A DNA stretch of 64,000 bases, taken from Diphasiastrum complanatum (lineage: Eukaryota; Streptophyta; Lycopodiopsida; Lycopodiales; Lycopodiaceae). A program made the position numbers and the translations under genes. Positions 1 through 10,622 of the stretch are shown in pieces; position 1 is the first letter of the stretch; every line of letters begins with the position of its first letter. The notes under the pieces were generated by a model, which did not search any database, was not told the origin of the DNA, and saw only the letters and a program-made list of their open reading frames with translations. Where the stretch lies: the NCBI GenBank assembly GCA_029204225.1, contig CM055096.1, positions 75,429,521 through 75,493,520 on the forward strand, written 5' to 3'.

Positions 1-742
1 GCGTATAAGTCCATGGCCCAATGAGCACGCAAGCCAAAGTGTAAAAAAATAAAATAGACTTGGGCCTTTGTAATGACAATAAAACTTCAGGCCCAAATTC
101 TTTTAAACTTAGAGTTTACTTTTTAGAGTTGGGTCCAATTTTGGACTCACATGAATCTTGTGATTTTTAGTGTACTTTTTGTGGACCCTTGGATCAAGTT
201 GGGTCCAAGATGAATGGATAGGATCAATGTGAATATTAGCCAATAGGATTGAGGGGCAAGGGCCTTCCCCATTTATAAAAAGGCACCATTTGTACACTAT
301 TTGGATGCTTAATAGAGAGGAGGAGACCCTACTATTTTGAGAGCTCAAGCATCCTCATTTGCTAATCAATCTTGCTTATGCTATTGTTGTGTTTGCTTGT
401 TATTTCCATTTCTTCCATGCTTTTTGTTTGTGATTAGTTAAGGTTTCTCCATAAGCAATGACATTGAGCATTTGAGCTAACCTCCATCTCATCTCTCTCT
501 CTTTCTTCTTCTCTTCTCTCTTCCTCTTCTTGTCTATCCTTTCCCTTCACCCAAAAGCATGATGAATGTTAGTGCAGAGGAGTAGAGTTAAAGGAGGGTG
601 GTGTTAGTGGTGAATAGAGTTAAGGGAGAAAGTAGGAAACTAACTAGAAATAGCATCTATGCATAGTTAGGTACCTATCCAGTGATTTAACCCTTGTTGA
701 CAGGTGGGAGGGCTATACTACGCGAGATCTTTGACCCTACAG
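1..742 (+). repeat. LTR of a Tat/Athila-like gypsy family, copy 1 (left end cut by window)
   Basis: This stretch aligns by eye with a second copy whose pieces lie at 10509-10622, 10991-11217 and 16506-16958. Shared landmarks are GTATAAG...AATGAGCAC near the start, AGCCAATAGGA (a CCAAT-type box), TATAAAA at 274-280, the block around 300-440 with GAGAGGAGGA and TGTTGTGTTTGCTT, the CT-rich run near 490-530, and GCATAGTTAGG near 661. Copy 2 ends at a tRNA-Asp-type primer site, which gives the orientation. No primer site follows copy 1, so it is a 3' LTR or a solo LTR. No protein is encoded; a small minus-strand reading frame at 109-348 is incidental. Confidence 0.6.
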
Positions 743-984
743 TTAATCGTGTTAGATCATGTATTCAATAGAATTCGAATAACATATAGGATTGAATGAG
801 CTCCAACAAGAAAATATGAGAAAATAAAGCACAGACATTCAATGTAGACTTTAAGTTCATTTTAAAAGAACATTACTACACATAAATCCCGATATTGCTT
901 CATCTTAAGTTTAGATGTTGTGCTAGATCAAATTTTATATGTCTATGACTCGAGCTTGAGTTTGATGTCTAACCTGCAAATTTA

Positions 985-1580
985 GCTTTCATCACTTGAA
1001 ATTGCTCATTTTTTGATCAAAATCAAAATGTCAAGTTTAGGACATTCAAATCACTATAGTTCAATCTATTTTCGATGAAATAGACCTCTATCACTTGAGA
1101 TAGCTTAAATTTGGTTTTGTTCACCCGAGATAGCCTGATTTTGGATCATATCATTCAAGATTCTCATTGAGTGATCAAATTCATGGAATCTTGTAAATGG
1201 CTCAAACTTGAACCACATCATACAAGATAGCTTGATTTTGGTTCCAAACATGTGATTTTAATCACTTGAGACTTAAATTTATTTGTTTTATCATTTATGA
1301 TAGCTCGACATTGGTTCTTATCCTCAAGATGACTCATCGGTTGATTGAATATGATAAATCTTATGCTTTGGACATTGAAATGGCTCAATAAAGTGTTTAT
1401 GTTTGAAATGTAGTTATGGTCCTTTTGCACATGACAAAGCTCATCTAGTGATTCAGTTCGATCAATTTCGAGTATGAGACATTTGAATTGCTCTAGGCTC
1501 CTATCAGTAAAATTGAATCCTACAATCTGATATAGCTTCAATTTGACATCTATCAGTTGATGCCTATGTTCCCTTGTCAA
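985..1580. repeat. diverged tandem-like motif array
   Basis: A motif resembling ATCACTTGAGATAGCTTGA followed by TTTTGGTT recurs loosely at about 991, 1090, 1120, 1150, 1213, 1260 and 1290, with irregular spacing of roughly 30-60 bp. Copies are strongly diverged. The flanking stretch 743-984 holds nothing I recognise. A minus-strand open frame over 1218-1580 is built from these repeats and is not taken as a gene. Confidence 0.35.
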
Positions 1581-1633
1581 TCAACATAACTCATTGAAAG
1601 ATTAAAATGACCATTTGCAATTAGAGGATCGGA

Positions 1634-2200
1634 GTGGCTGCTTTTGTTTGTGTATCAATGAGGTTAATCCATATCACTACAGATGGCTCCATTTTGTTTT
1701 CTATCACTCAAAATCCTTTGGATGACATTCACATTTTGGGTGTTCCTTTTGGGTCTGCTTCCTTCAGCTCTGCTTTTCTTGGTGAGACTCTCCAGGAGGA
1801 TGTTGCTCATTCAGATCTGCTTCCCCGGTTGGGCGACACTCAGGTCGCGTTTGGTATCTTGACGTCTTGTTTTATCTAGAGTCCTTCTTATCTGTTGCGG
1901 ACTTTCCCCCTGGGCAATAACTACGAATCAACAGAGCAATATCTGCTCTTATGAAGGCTTAAATGATGACTTTGACTTTTTGCATCTTCTCTCTTCCTTT
2001 GACAGCTCTATTATGGATGGTTTTGGCTACCTTTTGGGCCTAGGTTCTTTGGATGGTGTGAAGAACCTTTTAGCTCGAAACTAGGCTCGGTTACCTATTT
2101 CTTGTGGAGGTGTGGGTCTTCTCTCTATGGTTTCTTCTGCACCTGCAGCTTTTCTTGGGAGCTTGGGCTCATTTTTGCGATTCAGACTCATATATGTGTA
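1634..2200 (+). pseudogene. reverse-transcriptase-like relic (post-RT part of a non-LTR-type ORF)
   Basis: An 81-codon frame (1634-1879) carries the pattern LGVPFGS, then LPRLGDTQVAFGIL. This resembles the region downstream of the polymerase core in a family of non-LTR-type reverse transcriptases that I know as LGxPxGS...LPxLxDxQxA proteins. After stops and frameshifts the related motif RLPISCGGVGLLS-APAAFLGS (2089-2200) follows, as expected for the same protein (LPxSxGGxGLxS...PAAFxxS). Seen: broken frames and the motif order. Inferred: a dead non-LTR element fragment. It ends directly against a Copia gag start at 2204. Family placement is from memory of motifs only. Confidence 0.4.
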
Positions 2201-2203
2201 GTA

Positions 2204-2909
2204 ATGGCAACTCTAAACGAGAGCGCGCTCAATGAGTCAAGCAAATTGGAAGGTGCCGACAACTATGTAGTTTGGAAATTCAAACTGAAGAAAATTTTGA
2301 TGGAAAACGAGCTATGGGAGATCGTGACAGGTGAAGAGACAAGGCCAGTAATTGAAGAAGATCAGCGGCCATTTGACAAGAGAAAATGAAAAGCACATAA
2401 TGTCAACAACTTATCAATCAAAGATGAGATTATTTCCTACATTTCAGATTCGGAAGAACCGAAAGAAGCCTGGGATACGTTGAAGGCATTGTTTGAAACC
2501 ACAAACACATCTCGAGTGCTATTTTTGAAGACAAATCGACACACATTATGAATGGAAGATGGTGCAACCATTGTCAATCACCTATTGAAGGTAAAGGAGA
2601 TCTGTGATCAATTAGTTGTTGTTGGAGAGTGAGTTCAGGATCGTCGTGAGATTGTGCAATTGACATTGAACAACTTGAGTGAGTCACATCATATGTTTGT
2701 GACAAGTATAGCCACATGGGAGAATCTTCCAACCTATGAAGAGTTAGGTGGATTGCTTTTGTAGGAAGAACAATGTCAAGAGAACGTGAGTCATCGCAAC
2801 AGGGGTTTTGATCAAGCTCTTGCAGTCAGAGGATGTGGTGGTAGATTTGGTCATGGAAGACACCAATCAAGAGGTGGAAACTCAAATCGTGGATCGTTTC
2901 AACAATTTT
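2204..2909 (+). pseudogene. Copia gag, 5' half of the outer element split by a later insertion
   Basis: An ATG at 2204 opens a gag polyprotein of the Ty1/Copia UBN2 type: LEGADNYVVWKFKLKKIL, then ELWEIVTGEE, later SDSEEPKEAWDTLKALFE and LLKVKEICDQL. The frame is broken by stops near 2386, 2548, 2630 and 2762. The fragment stops at 2909, where another Copia LTR begins. The missing zinc knuckle, protease and integrase of the same element resume at 6179. It is the nucleocapsid precursor of a dead retrotransposon. Confidence 0.75.
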
Positions 2910-3562
2910 TGTGAGAAATTTCAACTAGATAGTTTTGCTATTTTGGTCATATTTGTATATTTGACAATTGAGGCCAATTTTCATATTAGACTTAGAGTTT
3001 GACTTTTCAAAGTTATATTAGTCTAAATGCATTCGAATAAAAACTGTTGGAAAGTGTGGGAAAGTATAGTACACGAGTTTTTGAAGAGTCAATTTGAATG
3101 TGGATACATTTGAATCTAATTCACATTAATACTAGGGTTTTTGTTATGGAGGGAAACCAAACTCATTAATGAGTCATGGATTTGTTATATATAGATGTAC
3201 ACTTGTGGGAAGAGACACATTCTCTCTCTTGTATCTCACTTCATGCTTATACATGAGTTCTCTTGGATTCATCTATCAACTGGTGTACTATATTTGTGAT
3301 ATCTTGCAATCTTGTGTGTAGAATGCTTATTTTATGTTATTTTCGGATCCACATGTGTGAAATACAATATGTTATTGTTTTTGTATGGAAAGAAACTTCA
3401 TCATATCTTATGTTTGATGTTTGATTAGGTTCATATTGAGTTTTCATCTCTTTCATAGAGTAGATGTTTTTTTTTGCACATTGGCAAGATTGGTAGAGTT
3501 GATCTATTTCTAACCAAAGATCAGGTTATGGATTTGGATCTTAATTGATCCCAAATTCTTCA
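2910..3562 (+). repeat. 5' LTR of Copia element 1
   Basis: It begins TGTGAGAAATTTCAACTAG and ends CTTCA, two bases before the primer site. It carries a TATATATAG promoter-like run near 3187-3195 and matches 5530-6178 over its whole length with scattered substitutions. Confidence 0.85.
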
Positions 3563-3564
3563 CA

Positions 3565-3576
3565 TGGTATCAGAGC
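3565..3576 (+). promoter_or_regulatory. primer binding site (initiator tRNA-Met type), element 1
   Basis: TGGTATCAGAGC is complementary to the 3' end of plant initiator tRNA-Met, the usual primer for Copia and chromovirus reverse transcription. It sits two bases after the LTR end. Confidence 0.9.
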
Positions 3577-4016
3577 TTATGTTGCAGGTTTTGAAAGGAT
3601 CAAGCACATCTAGCAAGAATTTGGAGAAGATATCAATGCTAGAGCATGCTAGATTGACTTCTACTCAAAAATCGAGTTTTTTGCATATGTAGATTGGATC
3701 TTTTGTAGATCAAAACTCATTTTAGGTCAAAGAACTTGAGAAATTCCAATTTCACACCATACTTTCTTGAAATAGCTGATTTTGGATGCATTAGGAAGTT
3801 CTCACTTGAGACTACAAGATTCTATATCAAGCTATAGGCAAATGCATGTAGATATTCAATTTTTGTGATTTTTTCAAAACCCTAATTTTGATTGGATCTC
3901 TATTTTGTGAGGTTATTGATCTTCATTATAGTGTGTTTCAATCTTAGAAAATGGTAAGAGTCATTAGATTGAGGTAGATCATAGGTTGGTCAATATTTCT
4001 ACATTCTACGTGTTAA

Positions 4017-4588
4017 TTTGCTAGATATAAGTGCTATAAGAGAATTGAGAGGTTCCATATCTTTGTGGTTTATTTTTGAAAACATTTGTTGTATTTCAAA
4101 AGAGTGCTTTGTGCATTGGAATAAATTGAAAGAGAAGGATCAAGTCATTGCAACATGGCTACATCAAGTGGATACATGTTGGAAGGCAATGATAGGCTTA
4201 CCTCAAGCAACTATTCATTGTGGAAAGTGAGGATGAAATCACTTCTTGAGATGAATGATGTTTTGGATATTGTTGTAGGTTTGGAGGAGAGGCAATGCTA
4301 CATTTGCTAGATATAAGTGCTATAAGAGAATTGAGAGGTTCCAAATCTTTGTGATTTCTTTTTGGAAACATTTGTTGTATTTCAAAAGAGTGCTTTGTGC
4401 ATTGGAATAAGTTGAAAGAGAAGGATCAAGTCATTGCAACATGGCTACATCAAGTGGATACATGTTGGAAGGCAATGATAGGCTTACCTCAAGCAACTAT
4501 TCATTGTGGAAAGTGAGAATGAAATCACTTCTTGAGATGAATGATGTTTTGGATATTGTTGTAGGTCTGGAGGAGAGGCTAGCAATAC
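4017..4588 (+). repeat. 286-bp tandem duplication over the gag start
   Basis: Copy 1 (4017-4302) and copy 2 (4303-4588) begin with TTTGCTAGATATAAGTGC and stay nearly identical up to GGAGGAGAGGC. Each copy contains the leader end, the gag ATG (4155 and 4441) and the first codons. The second ATG is the one continuous with the rest of gag. The corresponding region of element 2 (19300-19540) is single copy, so the duplication arose in this element. Confidence 0.85.
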
Positions 4589-5517
4589 AGCAAGAACAAT
4601 TGAGGTATGATAAGAGAGCTAAAAGAGCTCTACACATGATAAAGATGAATGTTACCAATGACCTTCTCAAGGAAGCTGGTAAGTGTACTTCATCATGCCA
4701 TAAAACGGCGAAAAAGACGAAGGTGCCTTAAAATGATTTCTAAGTCATAGAAAATCTCAAAGGGAAAATGTGAAGGCCTAAAAAATATGTTGTCGCCCTT
4801 CGGTTTTTCAGGATGCTCATTATTGGAATGATTTGTTTTAAGGTTGAGCATAAGAAATCTAACACATCAAGTGAGGATTGAAAAGCTTTGAAGAAGCTTT
4901 ATGAATCCAAGTCTACTTCTAGAGTGTTGACTCTAAAAAAAAAAATCTTTCTAAGTTTGCAAAAGAATGAAGAAAATCTGAATAATTTTGTTTTAAGAGT
5001 GAAGGCTTTGAATCATGAGTTATCTTGCATTGATGAGAGCATTAAGGAAGGAGAGCTTGTTCAAGTTATTCTTAATGTTTTTTTGAATGCTCATGCTAAC
5101 ATTGTACAAAGTCTTGCCATTCAAAGAACTTTGCCAAGTTTGATGGATCTTCAAGAGATCTTGATCAATGAAGAATATAGGCTTCAAACAAGAGGTGGAT
5201 CTACATCAACATCTCAAGTTGGAGAGGAGACTATGTTCATCAAGGGCAAAAGCAAAATTAAGTGGTCTAAAGGGCAAGATCAAGGCGAGGCTTCTTCAAA
5301 TGGCAAAAGGAAAGATAGGTTCAAAATAAAGTGCTTCTATTGTGGCATCAAAGGACACTTTGCAAATGAGTGCTACAAGAAGAAGAGAGATCAAGGAGAC
5401 AAGCAAGGTAATCTTACTCATGATGAAGATGGTTTGGATGTTCAAAACTCAAATGATTATGCTTTTGTGATGTCTTCATGTAACTTGGACTGTTCTCAAA
5501 GTCTATGCCAAAACTAG
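4441..5517 (+). pseudogene. Copia gag of element 1
   Basis: Gag capsid-nucleocapsid precursor. The N-terminal part (4441-4696) contains GNDRLTSSNYSLWKVRMKSL, the typical Copia gag opening. About 180 bp of unrelated DNA (about 4697-4877) replaces the codons for LEAWEVV seen in element 2 and breaks the frame. The C-terminal part (4888-5517, 209 codons) runs through LYESKSTSRVLTL to a CCHC zinc knuckle CFYCGIKGHFANEC. A short tail ending near the stop at 5515 leads directly into the polypurine tract. No protease follows. It would act in cytoplasmic particles if expressed; the interruption makes that unlikely. Confidence 0.8.
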
Positions 5518-5529
5518 TTGAATATGGAG

Positions 5530-6178
5530 TGTGAGAAATTTTAACTAGTTTTGCAATTTTGGTCATATTTGTATATTTGACAATTGAGGCCAATTTTCAT
5601 ATTAGACTTAGAGTTTGACTTTTCAAAGTTATATTAGTCTAAAGACATTTGAATAAATACTTTTTGAAATTGTGGGAAAGTGTAGTACACGAGTTTTAGA
5701 AGATTCAATTTGAATGTGGATACATTTGAATCTAGTCCAAATTAATGCTAGGGTTTTTGTTATGAAGGGAAACCAAACTCATTAATGAGTCATGGATCTG
5801 GTATATATAGTTGTAGACTCATGGGAAGAGACACATTCTTTCTCTCTTATCTCACTTCATGCTTATACATGAGTTCTCTTGGGTTTATCTATCTATTGGT
5901 GCACTATATTTGTGATATCTTGCAGTCTTGTGTGTAGAATACTTATGTTATGTTATTTTCATATCCACACATGTGAAATACAGTAGCTTACTATTTTTGT
6001 ACGGACAAAAACTTCATCATATCTTATGTTTGATGTTTGATCAGGTTCTTATTGAGTTTGTATCTCTTTCATGGAGTAGATGTTGATTTTTTCACATTGG
6101 CAAGATTGGTAGAGTTGATCTATTTCTAACCAAAGATTAGGTTATGGATTTGGATCTTAATTCATCCCAAATTCTTCA
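5530..6178 (+). repeat. 3' LTR of Copia element 1
   Basis: It starts TGTGAGAAATTTTAACTAG right after the purine tract and ends CTTCA, where the outer Copia resumes. It has the same landmarks as the 5' LTR, including the TATATATAG run near 5811. Confidence 0.85.
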
Positions 6179-7604
6179 GAGTTTCAAGAACAATCCAATG
6201 ATGGTCCAAATTGAGTCAATTTGCATCAAGGTTGAGATCAAGGACGCGACAATCCAAGCCAGAAGAAACCTGAGAATTGTTGATATTGCAACAAACCTGG
6301 TCATTAGGAGTGTGAGTGCTTCAATAAACAAAAGGAGTCAACTCAGCAGAAAGTCAAATGATAGGTAGGCAATTATGTTGATCAACATCAATTTGATGAT
6401 GATCAATACGAGGATGATGCAGGTGAGAGTTCAAACTTATTCATTACAACACTAATGACATGTGAAGCCAAGGATACCTGGTACATCGATAGTGGAGCAT
6501 CCAGGCACATGACTTCAAGGAAGAAGTGGTTTTTGGAATTCAAGAAAATCCACAATGGCAATGAAGTTGGACAAGTTGATGGCCAATTGTACTTGTTAAA
6601 GAATTTGGAGTAGTACCAGTGAAACTAGCCAACAGAATGATAAAGTGGATAAGCAATGTATAATATATACCTAGTTTAGCCAACATTCTACTATCAGTTG
6701 GGACCATGGCTAATCAAGAACTCAAGGTTGAGTTTGATAGCGAAAAATGCTCATCAAGGACATCAAAAATCACTACAAAGTGATTGCTACAAGAGCAAGA
6801 GTCAATGGAAATCAAGTCTACAAATTGAATGCGAGATCCTTTGATCAAGCCATGGTAAGCATTGTTGATAGTTGAAGTGATCTTTGGCATCAACAATTTG
6901 GTCATATTAGTGCTCAAAGTTTACAGATTCTCAAAAGAGGTATTTTAATTATTGGATTGCATGACATTTCTTTTGAAGGAAAAATCTGTGAAGGCTACAT
7001 TTTGGGAAAACAACATAGAGAGAGGTTTCCCAAAAGTGGAGCTAGGAGAGTGGCATCCTTGATCTTGTCCGTAGCGATTTATGTGGACCAAGGCAGACTA
7101 GATCTCTTAGTGGCTGCTATTACTTTATTACCTTCTCTAATGACTATAGCAGATGTATTTGGATTTATCTCATAAGCAAGAAATTAGATGCTTTTGCTTA
7201 AGTTCATGGAATTCAAGGCTTTAGTTGAAAATCAAATAGGATGTTGCATCAATACTTTGAGATTTGATGGAGGTGGTGAGTGCTTTTTGACAAAAGTTAT
7301 AGATTTTTGCAAGGATCAAGGGATCAAGAGGCATGCTACAACACATTATTTACCACAGCAAAACAGAGTTGCAGAACGAAAGAACAGATCCATTGTTAAG
7401 ATGGCCAGGGCAATGCTCAGGGTTTTTGGGCAGAAGCTTGCAACACAACTATGCACATTCTGAATCAATGTTCTATGAAATCCGTGGATAAAACACCTCA
7501 TGAAGCTTTTATAGGAAAGAAACCTAATATTTTTCATTTGAGAGTATTTGGTTGTAATGCTTATGCTCATAGTGTAGTTGATCAAGACTTTCTTGTTGTA
7601 GGTT
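6179..7604 (+). pseudogene. Copia zinc knuckle-protease-integrase, 3' half of the outer element
   Basis: Order of relics: a CCHC knuckle with stops (YCNKPGH...ECECF, about 6280-6325), the protease motif WYIDSGASRHMT (6480-6515), the GAG-pre-integrase segment with WHQQFGHIS and CEGYILGKQHRERF (about 6885-7035), and integrase core pieces LRFDGGGECF and NRVAERKN (7257-7395). A conserved PHEAFIGKKPNIFHLRVFGC (7496-7557) follows. Numerous frameshifts and stops separate them. Homology ends near 7604 against an inverted gag fragment; RT and RNase H are missing. It continues the gag at 2204-2909. Confidence 0.8.
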
Positions 7605-8140
7605 ATGTGTGAAGTTGCTCCTGAGTTGATGACAATTTCGTAGTCTTGCTCTGCATAGCTTTTTGAAGCCTCATCGAATATTGTGAAGGCTTCATTGCTC
7701 TTGTCTACATCCTTCAATGACTCTACAACATTCACCTTGTTGGCCTTGTTCTTTCTTTTTGGGTTGAATCTGCATTCATATACAGAATGTCCTTTCTTCT
7801 TATAGTGCATGCAAGGGATTGTCGGGTTGAACCAGCATCTATTGGCTGTGTGTCCCGGCCTGTGATAGTGATCAGAGGAAGAAGTTTGTTGATTGTCATT
7901 TCCTCTACTCGAAGACTTTGAATTTGTCTTTTCAAATCTAGGCTTGTTCTTGTTTTTCTTCCTTCCCTTTGTAAAAAGAGCTTTCTCCTGGTCACTCCTT
8001 CTACAAAATTGGTGTACTCATCCTTGACTTTTTCTTTGCCTTTATCTAGTAAGGGTGGCACATTCTCTGAATCAATCTTATGAGGGGGATTTTCCCATTT
8101 CAGCGTATTATAATGTTGCTTGGCTTGCTTCTTCGTCATC
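7605..8140 (-). pseudogene. gag fragment with two zinc knuckles and start of Copia protease
   Basis: Read on the minus strand, a first degenerate knuckle (DHYHRPGHTANRC) is followed by a second (CMHYKKKGHSVYEC). A linker then leads to the Copia protease active site INSGATSHI, where the fragment is cut near 7605 by the inverted junction with the outer Copia. Two consecutive frames are needed (8139-7732 and 7810-7605). The first residues of both knuckle and protease motifs are mutated. Upstream, near 8130, ITGSMTKKQ resembles the GPITRS-type linker of retrotransposon polyproteins. Confidence 0.6.
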
Positions 8141-8277
8141 GATCCTGTGATCCTATCTTTCTTTAATATAACCGCACTCCAAATCTGGTCAGATCCATAT
8201 GATTTAGAATATGCTCATCTGTAAGTTCTGCATTGCCATCATAAGTCAAAGCATGGCTCACAAGTATGAGATCCTTT

Positions 8278-8840
8278 TCAAGGATCTGGTATAGATTTTG
8301 TTGATATCCAGGCTACATTCAGTACATTCAATGGAAACGTGATTGGTGTATCCAAAGTTTGATTTAATAATGAAATCTCACTTAAATTTGATTGATTATC
8401 TTGTTGACACATATATCCTGTTGTACAATCAATCATTGCAAGAGCTTCATTCCAATTGACAGTATCCATTTGAGAATCGTAATGAACTCCCAAATTTTTC
8501 TCTGGATGGTCACAAGTATGATCCGTTGCTGATGAATCATGATCCTCTTTTTGAACCACTGGTTTGAAAGTCCAAGTTGTAGAATCAACTTTGACTACAC
8601 ATTCACGATTTTCAAAAGTGATTTTTCTGGTACCCCAGTTATGAATTACTTGCGCAACTCGTAACCATGGACGTTCCAATAGAACTCGGTAGACATTTGG
8701 TGCTTCTGGTAAGTCCATTACTACAAAAGTAATGACAAACTGTACTCCCGCAATTCTGGCAGGTATATCTTCAACCATTCCTCATGGATGAACTTTTGTT
8801 TGATCAGCTAGCTTAATGGCAAAAGTCGCAGGCTTGATCT
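8278..8840 (-). pseudogene. gypsy retropepsin-type protease fragment
   Basis: The minus-strand frame reads KLADQTKVHP, stop, GMVEDIPARI, then PNVYRVLLERPWLRVAQVIHNWG and KITFENRECVV. This is the C-terminal half of the aspartic protease of Ty3/gypsy elements (the LLGRPWL motif, here with E for G). The catalytic DTG/DSG part is not present. The 166-codon frame 8778-8278 then continues into sequence I cannot assign. Confidence 0.6.
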
Positions 8841-9243
8841 TGGTAAGGCCACTTCATGCTCTGCATCGACTTATTCCATTTCCGCTTGTTGTCAATACTT
8901 CTGGCCCATTCCTCCACCTTTTGTTGCCGTTCTCGCTTATGCTCCACCCTCCATCACCATCGCGTCTTCCATCCCTCCTACCTCCCTTACCTCTTCCATT
9001 TCCACTCCATCCCTCCTCATTAACCCCGAAGGTTCCCAGCCCTTAGCCAAAACTCTTTCTTGGATGAAACTCATAAACCTCACACCTCCTACATCTCCTT
9101 CCATCCTCGACACCATCCTTCAATTCCACACTGTTCCCCTTGTTCCATCCTTTGAGCAACCCATTCCTCCACCTCTTCACATGTCCGCCATTCCACTCAT
9201 CCCACCATCCACTTCATCTCATCAAGTTGTTGAGGGCGATTGA
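8812..9243 (+). other. unassigned Pro/Ser-rich open frame
   Basis: Frame 1 is open for 144 codons between TAG (8809) and TGA (9241). It is rich in proline, serine and leucine (for example FWPIPPPFVAVLAY and PPLHMSAIPLIPPS). The first ATG lies about half-way along. The DNA is C-rich on this strand, unlike its neighbours. It could be an exon or retrotransposon remnant, or a chance frame in C-rich DNA. No family is recognised. Confidence 0.2.
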
Positions 9244-10508
9244 TGTCCAGTGAACTCCTGTGCTTTGATCCACTTTGTCTATTAATGTTTTCCTCATTAG
9301 CATATCAATCATTTTCACAAAAATAGTATATCAAAAGGATTAAAACATCATCATGAGGAGCTTCAGCAAGGCTGGACAAACGTGCAGCTCCATGGCATGC
9401 CAATGAATCGTGGCAACAATTTATGGCCTTCATAGTTGATCAAGGATTGTGCAATGTATTTGACAGAGGTTTGCAATTATTAGACAAAAGTTTGCAATTG
9501 GGTTGAGGCACTTCCATAAACAATGCCATAGTAGTTAGACAGTTCTTAGACAATAGTATAGAGGCTTAGAAAATGTCTCAGATAATTGACCTTCCTAGCA
9601 ATTTAGACAATAGCTTATATAATAGACAAAATCTTGGCTGGAGTTGATCGAGAAGGAGTACAAAAATGCTAGATCATGACATTCGAGAGTGTTAGCAACT
9701 TTCATTGAACCAAAGGTAGATTTGGAGATGCCACTAGTTGCTACATTGCAAATAATGAATCTGTAAATAATTATATTTCTCTTGGTTGTCTTTCTTCATT
9801 ATATAGAAATAGCATATGTGTTTTCTATTCTCTTTTATTGGTTAATAAATGTATGCTTTGAAGGCTGTAATAATAAAGACAGATCTAAAGGATTATTTGT
9901 TTATGGCAAAAAGTATAACAACATGTGATAAATTTACTTTCATTGAATCGTTCATAGTAGAGGAGAGAGAAATCTTGGATATGTAAAAGAAGAGAGAAAC
10001 AAAGAATGGCAGATGACTATGGTATCAATTGACACATTGAATGTTGTTGTTTGTTTTGTGGAATATAAAAGCTGCTAATTAATCATTTTGTTGTAGAACA
10101 AATTCAAAAGTGAGTTGCACGAGCATAATGTGTCTGTTGAGAGTGAGTTTTGTGCTTACAATTTTAGAAAAGACTTATGTAAAAAAAAATTTACTTACTG
10201 TAAAAAAATCAGTAAATTTTGGGCCTAATAGTCAAGTTAGTGAATAAAAAGGGCTCTCCCAAAATTCGAATTTCAAATAATAAGGGAGATGGAGATTGGC
10301 CAATAGGATTTGAGGCCAAAGCCCTAAAATCCACTATATAGAGTGGTGCTTCGTAGTTCATTCCTTACATTCAATTGAACATTCACTTTTATTTCAATAA
10401 AGCAAGTGGAACCTTTTTCGAATGGATATGAGATGTCCTTGCTCTTCTTCCTTTCTCCATCACTTTATTGGATATACCCAACAAAATTAAAAACTTCAAT
10501 AGATGAGC
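9244..10508. other. no gene recognised; LTR-like promoter segment near 10290-10400
   Basis: AT-rich sequence without coding signal. At 10296-10345 a CCAATAGGA box followed by TATATAGAG about 30 bp downstream, then TTCAATAAAGC (polyadenylation-like) near 10396, resembles the core of a retrotransposon LTR. No partner copy with clear ends is visible. Confidence 0.3.
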
Positions 10509-10622
10509 TGTTTGTTGGGGGTATTTCCGTGTAAATAAATAAAATAGCCGGAAGTAGTAGAAATAAGTTGCAGGGCTATGGCTTCCTGCATGTATAAGCC
10601 CATAATGAGCACTTGTAAATAA

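Larger units (their letters stand above)
2910..6178 (+). mobile_element. gag-only Copia retrotransposon (element 1)
   Basis: The element is complete at both ends: LTRs at 2910-3562 and 5530-6178, a tRNA-iMet primer site TGGTATCAGAGC at 3565-3576 and a purine-rich tract TTGAATATGGAG just before the 3' LTR. Between them lies only gag. The sequence jumps from just after the zinc knuckle to the 3' LTR, so protease, integrase, RT and RNase H are absent. It is inserted in the gag gene of an older Copia. I see no perfect target duplication. Its 3' end (CTATGCCAAAAC-AGTTGAA-GGAG) matches that of element 2 (18185-22868), so both belong to one family. Confidence 0.85.

Noticed and set aside
7188-7810. 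Continuous minus-strand protein across 7346-7810
   Set aside because: Its C-terminal part is antisense of the plus-strand Copia integrase; the real minus-strand homology ends near 7605.
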